The notes below the pieces were generated by a model. That model worked only from the letters and a program-made list of their open reading frames with translations, was not told the DNA's origin and did no database searches. The translations under genes were made by a program, and so were the position numbers. From Pseudoduganella flava (GTDB lineage Bacteria; Pseudomonadota; Gammaproteobacteria; Burkholderiales; Burkholderiaceae_D): 64,000 nucleotides of DNA. Location of the stretch: positions 81,840 to 145,839 of the forward strand of contig NZ_VLKW01000002.1 in the NCBI RefSeq assembly GCF_007830495.1, read 5' to 3'. Each line of letters opens with the position of its first letter. Position 1 is the stretch's first letter. Shown one piece after another: positions 60,821-64,000 of the stretch.

Positions 60821-61212
60821 TCCACGGGATCGGCACCGACATCTGCAAGGTTCCCCGCATCGGCGAGGCGCTGGCACGCCAGGGCGAACGCTTCGCGCGC
60901 CGCGTGCTCGGGCCGCAGGAGCTGGACGTGTACCGCGAGCGCGCCGCCCGCAACGCCGTGCGCGGCGTGCGCTACGTGGCCACGCGGTTCGCGGCAAAGG
61001 AAGCGTTCTCGAAGGCGCTGGGCCTGGGCTTGCGGCCGCCGATGACTTGGCCGGCGGCGCAGATGCTGAACGACGAGCAGGGCAAGCCGCAGCTCGTCTA
61101 CAGCGGCGCCTTGCTGCGGTATATGGAAGAACACCGGCTGACGGCCCAGGTATCCGTCAGCGATGAAGAGGAGTACGCGGTCGCATTCGTGATCGTGGAG
61201 AAGCAACGATGA
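60817..61212 (+). CDS. acpS: Holo-ACP synthase (AcpS)
   Basis: A 131-residue phosphopantetheinyl transferase that activates AcpP from Co[13 protein letters not shown] holds the metal-binding Asp and [14 protein letters not shown] the catalytic Glu/Lys. Both ends overlap neighbours by 4 bp (pdxJ upstream, uvrC downstream), so the three are translated in a coupled way. Confidence 0.96.
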   Translation: MIHGIGTDICKVPRIGEALARQGERFARRVLGPQELDVYRERAARNAVRGVRYVATRFAAKEAFSKALGLGLRPPMTWPAAQMLNDEQGKPQLVYSGALLRYMEEHRLTAQVSVSDEEEYAVAFVIVEKQR

Positions 61213-63077
61213 GTGACACAACCGAAACTGGAGTGCCGACGCTGTCGGCGCGCGAGCAGGTGCTGGCCACCGTCGCGAAGCTGCCGAACCTGCCCGGTGT
61301 CTACCGCTACTTCGACGCCGAGGACAAGGTCCTGTACGTGGGCAAGGCGCGCGACCTGAAGAAGCGCGTGTCGAACTACTTCCAGAAGAACCTGGCGAGT
61401 CCTCGCATCGCGATGATGGTCGAGCGCATCGCGCGCCTCGAGACGACGGTGACGCGCAGCGAGGCGGAAGCGCTGATCCTCGAGAACAACCTGATCAAGA
61501 CGCTGCAGCCGCGCTTCAACATCCTGTTCCGCGACGATAAATCGTACCCGTACCTGAAGCTGACGGGCGACGACGTGCCGCGCATGGTCTACTACCGCGG
61601 AGCCGTCGACAAGAAGAACCAGTACTTCGGTCCTTTCCCGTCCGCGTGGGCCGTCAAGGAATCGATGCAGATCCTGCAGAAGGTGTTCATGCTGCGCACC
61701 TGCGAGGACAGCGTCTACCAGAACCGCACGCGCCCGTGCCTGCTGCACCAGATCGGCCGCTGCAGCGGCCCGTGCGTGGGCGCCATCACGCCCGAGGACT
61801 ACCGCGTCGACGTGAACAACGCGGCGCGCTTCCTGCGCGGCCGCACCACCGAGGTGATGGAAGAGCTGGAGCAGAAGATGCACGCCTATGCGGCCGACCT
61901 GAAGTTCGAGCAGGCCGCGTCGGTGCGCAACCAGATCCAGTCGCTGTCGAAGGTGCTGCACCAGCAGAGCATGGAGACGACGGACCAGGACGTGGATATC
62001 ATCGCCGTCGTCGTGCAGGGCGGGCGTGCCTGCGTCAACCTGGCGATGGTGCGCGGCGGCCGGCACCTGGGCGACCGCGCCTACTTCCCGACGCACGTGA
62101 TGGATGCGGAAAGCGTGGCCGAACAGCCGATCGAAGTGGAGGTGCTGGCCGCCTTCCTCGTGCAGCACTACACGGAGAAGTACATCCCCGGTGTGCTGAT
62201 CCTGAACATCGAGTTCGACCAGCCGGAGCTGATTCTCGCATTGCAGGAGCAGTGCGGCCACCGCATCAACCTGCTGTTCCAGCCGCAGGGGCAGCGCCGC
62301 CAATGGCTCGAGCTGGCGCAGAAGGGGGCCGAGATCGCGCTAGCACGGCTGCTGTCCGAGCAGGGTTCGCAGCAATCGCGCACGCGCGCGCTCGTCGACG
62401 TGCTGGGCATCGAATGCGCGGACCTCGAAACGTTGCGCATCGAATGCTTCGACATCAGCCACACGCAAGGCGAGGCGACGCAGGCATCGTGTGTGGTGTT
62501 CCATCACCACCAGATGCAGAACGGCGAATACCGCCGCTACAACATCAACGACATCACGCCCGGCGACGATTACGCGGCGATGCGCCAGGTGCTGACGCGG
62601 CGCTACGAGAAGGTCGCCAATGGCGATGGCGTGATGCCCGACATCGTGCTGATCGACGGCGGCAAGGGCCAGGTCGAGATGGCGCGTCAGGTGTTCGTCG
62701 AGCTGGGGCTCGACATCAGCCTGATCGTCGGCGTCGCGAAAGGCGAGGGCAGGAGAGTCGGCCTGGAGACGCTGGTGTTCGTCGACGGCCGCGCGCCGCA
62801 GGAGCTGGGCAAGGAGTCGGCCGCGCTGATGCTGGTGGCGATGATCCGCGACGAGGCGCACCGCTTCGCGATCACGGGCATGCGCGCGAAGCGCGCCAAG
62901 ACACGGCAGACGTCCACCCTGGAAGAGATCGAAGGCATCGGCGCGAAGCGCCGCCAACGCCTGCTGGCGCGTTTCGGCGGCTTGCGCGGCGTGGTCAATG
63001 CGAGTGTCGAGGACCTGATGTCGGTCGACGGCATCTCGGCGAAACTGGCCGAAGAGATCTACCGGCGCTTGCATTGA
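61209..63077 (+). CDS. uvrC: Excinuclease ABC subunit UvrC
   Basis: A 622-residue subunit making the two cuts in nucleotide excision repair. The N-terminal GIY-YIG is [20 protein letters not shown] (about 25-44), a UVR motif lies at about 215-250, the C-terminal RNase H-like nuclease has DGGKGQV, and two helix-hairpin-helix motifs end the protein ([18 protein letters not shown]). Downstream 163 bp to pgsA show no gene. Confidence 0.97.
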   Translation: MSDTTETGVPTLSAREQVLATVAKLPNLPGVYRYFDAEDKVLYVGKARDLKKRVSNYFQKNLASPRIAMMVERIARLETTVTRSEAEALILENNLIKTLQPRFNILFRDDKSYPYLKLTGDDVPRMVYYRGAVDKKNQYFGPFPSAWAVKESMQILQKVFMLRTCEDSVYQNRTRPCLLHQIGRCSGPCVGAITPEDYRVDVNNAARFLRGRTTEVMEELEQKMHAYAADLKFEQAASVRNQIQSLSKVLHQQSMETTDQDVDIIAVVVQGGRACVNLAMVRGGRHLGDRAYFPTHVMDAESVAEQPIEVEVLAAFLVQHYTEKYIPGVLILNIEFDQPELILALQEQCGHRINLLFQPQGQRRQWLELAQKGAEIALARLLSEQGSQQSRTRALVDVLGIECADLETLRIECFDISHTQGEATQASCVVFHHHQMQNGEYRRYNINDITPGDDYAAMRQVLTRRYEKVANGDGVMPDIVLIDGGKGQVEMARQVFVELGLDISLIVGVAKGEGRRVGLETLVFVDGRAPQELGKESAALMLVAMIRDEAHRFAITGMRAKRAKTRQTSTLEEIEGIGAKRRQRLLARFGGLRGVVNASVEDLMSVDGISAKLAEEIYRRLH

Positions 63078-63240
63078 GCGGGCATGGCTGCGTTGCGGCG
63101 CCTTGCGGTGACTGAAGCACTGTCTGCGTCGCCTCGGCTTGCATGTTGAATCGTGCTTGCTGGCATTAGCCCGGCCGGCAAGGTAGACTAGCGGCGCGTC
63201 ATTACAATTCCTATAGCCGCCCCGAATCTCTGCCCGTTCT

Positions 63241-63825
63241 ATGCCCTTTAACATCCCCATCCTGCTGACCTGGCTGCGCGTTGCGCTGATTCCCCTGGTC
63301 GTAGGCGTGTTCTACCTCCCTCCCACCTGGTTGCCCCTGCAGGACCGCAATCTCGCCGCCACCCTGGTCTTTATCGTGGCCGCCATCACCGACTGGTTCG
63401 ACGGCTTCCTGGCGCGGCGCTGGAACCAGACTTCCGCATTCGGTGCCTTCCTCGACCCCGTCGCGGACAAGCTGATGGTGGCCGGCGCGCTGCTGGTGCT
63501 GGTGCAGCTGGACCGCTGCAACGCGATCCTCGCCTTCATCATCATCGGCCGCGAGATCACGATCTCCGCGCTGCGCGAATGGATGGCGCAGATCGGCGCA
63601 TCGAAGTCGGTGGCGGTGAACTCGATCGGCAAGATCAAGACGGCGGCGCAGATGACGGCGATTCCCGCACTGCTGTACTACGACGTGATCCTTGGCGCCA
63701 TCGACACGCGCTTCTGGGGCGAAAAGCTGCTGTGGCTCGCCAGCGTGCTGACGGTGTGGTCGATGTTCTACTACCTGAAGAAGGCCTGGCCGCTGATCAA
63801 GGAACGCTCGGGAAATTTGAACTAA
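63241..63825 (+). CDS. pgsA: Phosphatidylglycerophosphate synthase
   Basis: A 194-residue inner-membrane enzyme forming phosphatidylglycerol phosphate from CDP-diacylglycerol and glycerol 3-phosphate. The CDP-alcohol phosphotransferase motif is read as DWFDGFLARRW...GAFLDPVADKLM (about 55-82). Four to five hydrophobic segments are visible. ATG at 63241. Confidence 0.95.
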   Translation: MPFNIPILLTWLRVALIPLVVGVFYLPPTWLPLQDRNLAATLVFIVAAITDWFDGFLARRWNQTSAFGAFLDPVADKLMVAGALLVLVQLDRCNAILAFIIIGREITISALREWMAQIGASKSVAVNSIGKIKTAAQMTAIPALLYYDVILGAIDTRFWGEKLLWLASVLTVWSMFYYLKKAWPLIKERSGNLN

Positions 63826-63846
63826 ACAGTATTTGTTGTTTCTCCC

Positions 63847-63875
63847 TTGACCAGCCCAGCTCCATGCTCTATAAT
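63847..63875 (+). promoter_or_regulatory. Sigma-70 promoter of tRNA-Gly
   Basis: TTGACC (63847-63852) and a perfect TATAAT (63870-63875) are 17 bp apart, ending 49 bp before the tRNA. Confidence 0.85.
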
Positions 63876-63924
63876 GCTGGCCTGTTGTTGATGACGACGC
63901 AGCAGTCAGGCGGCGCAGCAGAAT

Positions 63925-64000
63925 GCGGGAGTAGCTCAGTTGGTAGAGCGCAACCTTGCCAAGGTTGAGGTCGAGAGTTCGAGACTCTTCTCCCGCTCCA
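63925..64000 (+). tRNA. tRNA-Gly (GCC)
   Basis: A full cloverleaf with encoded CCA at 63998-64000: acceptor GCGGGAG/CTCCCGC, D-arm GCTC...GAGC, anticodon loop TTGCCAA (anticodon GCC). The window ends at its last base, so further tRNAs in the same transcript cannot be excluded. Confidence 0.97.

Overview
The window is high-G+C chromosomal DNA of a betaproteobacterium, most likely Oxalobacteraceae (Massilia, Telluria or Duganella type). The evidence is the gene order yceD-rpmF-plsX-fabHDG-acpP-fabF, then rpoE-rseA-mucD, then lepA-lepB-rnc-era-recO-pdxJ-acpS, together with codon use and the short palindromic intergenic repeats. I see no insertion sequence, prophage, integrase or CRISPR array. 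Most of the window is core genome, with an accessory stretch at about 20-42 kb.

Layout. 0-1.2 kb: initiator tRNA and a DUF2239/GIY-YIG gene pair behind twin palindromic operators. 1.2-8.7 kb (minus strand): a methyltransferase, two small unknown genes and the sbcD-sbcC nuclease operon. 8.9-13.5 kb: an operon of a YcaQ-like DNA glycosylase, a DUF2804 protein and a Pat-like acetyltransferase whose CoA-ligase part looks dead. 13.6-20.2 kb: a helical protein, a DUF349 protein, moaE and clpB. 20.1-28 kb: two winged-helix/ATPase regulators flanking a degenerate aldehyde-dehydrogenase-like gene and its small partner, then a 14-bp tandem repeat carrying start codons and two unrecognised proteins. 28.4-33.8 kb: secreted GH43 and GH39 glycosidases with two AraC-type regulators, one of them membrane-anchored. 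33.9-37.1 kb: an MFS transporter, an RraA-like protein, and an alpha/beta hydrolase with a divergent MerR regulator. 37.4-43.2 kb: isocitrate lyase, two tiny genes, rlmJ, an EAL-HDOD protein, a repeat cluster, an RsmI-like methylase and Maf. 43.3-50.1 kb: the fatty-acid synthesis cluster. 50.4-54.0 kb: ygfX, the sigma-E locus with a short RseA and no RseB, a periplasmic protease and a glutaredoxin-like protein. 54.2-64.0 kb: translation factor, signal peptidase, RNA processing and DNA repair genes, then uvrC, pgsA and tRNA-Gly.

How genes work together. SbcC and SbcD form one nuclease. plsX to fabF supply fatty-acid initiation and elongation on AcpP, and AcpS (60.8 kb) activates AcpP. RpoE, RseA and the MucD-like protease belong to envelope stress control. 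GH39 and GH43 are translationally coupled and probably act on xylan-type oligosaccharides outside the cytoplasm.

Most notable: a palindromic repeat family with GTGTC...GACAC ends that lies between genes at 41.7 kb and has been absorbed into the recO reading frame at 59.05-59.29 kb; the dead-looking Pat ligase domain; the pseudo-aldehyde dehydrogenase flanked by two related ATPase regulators; and the reduced sigma-E circuit. Coordinates and lengths were worked out by hand from the sequence. Family names rest on motif recognition, not database searches.
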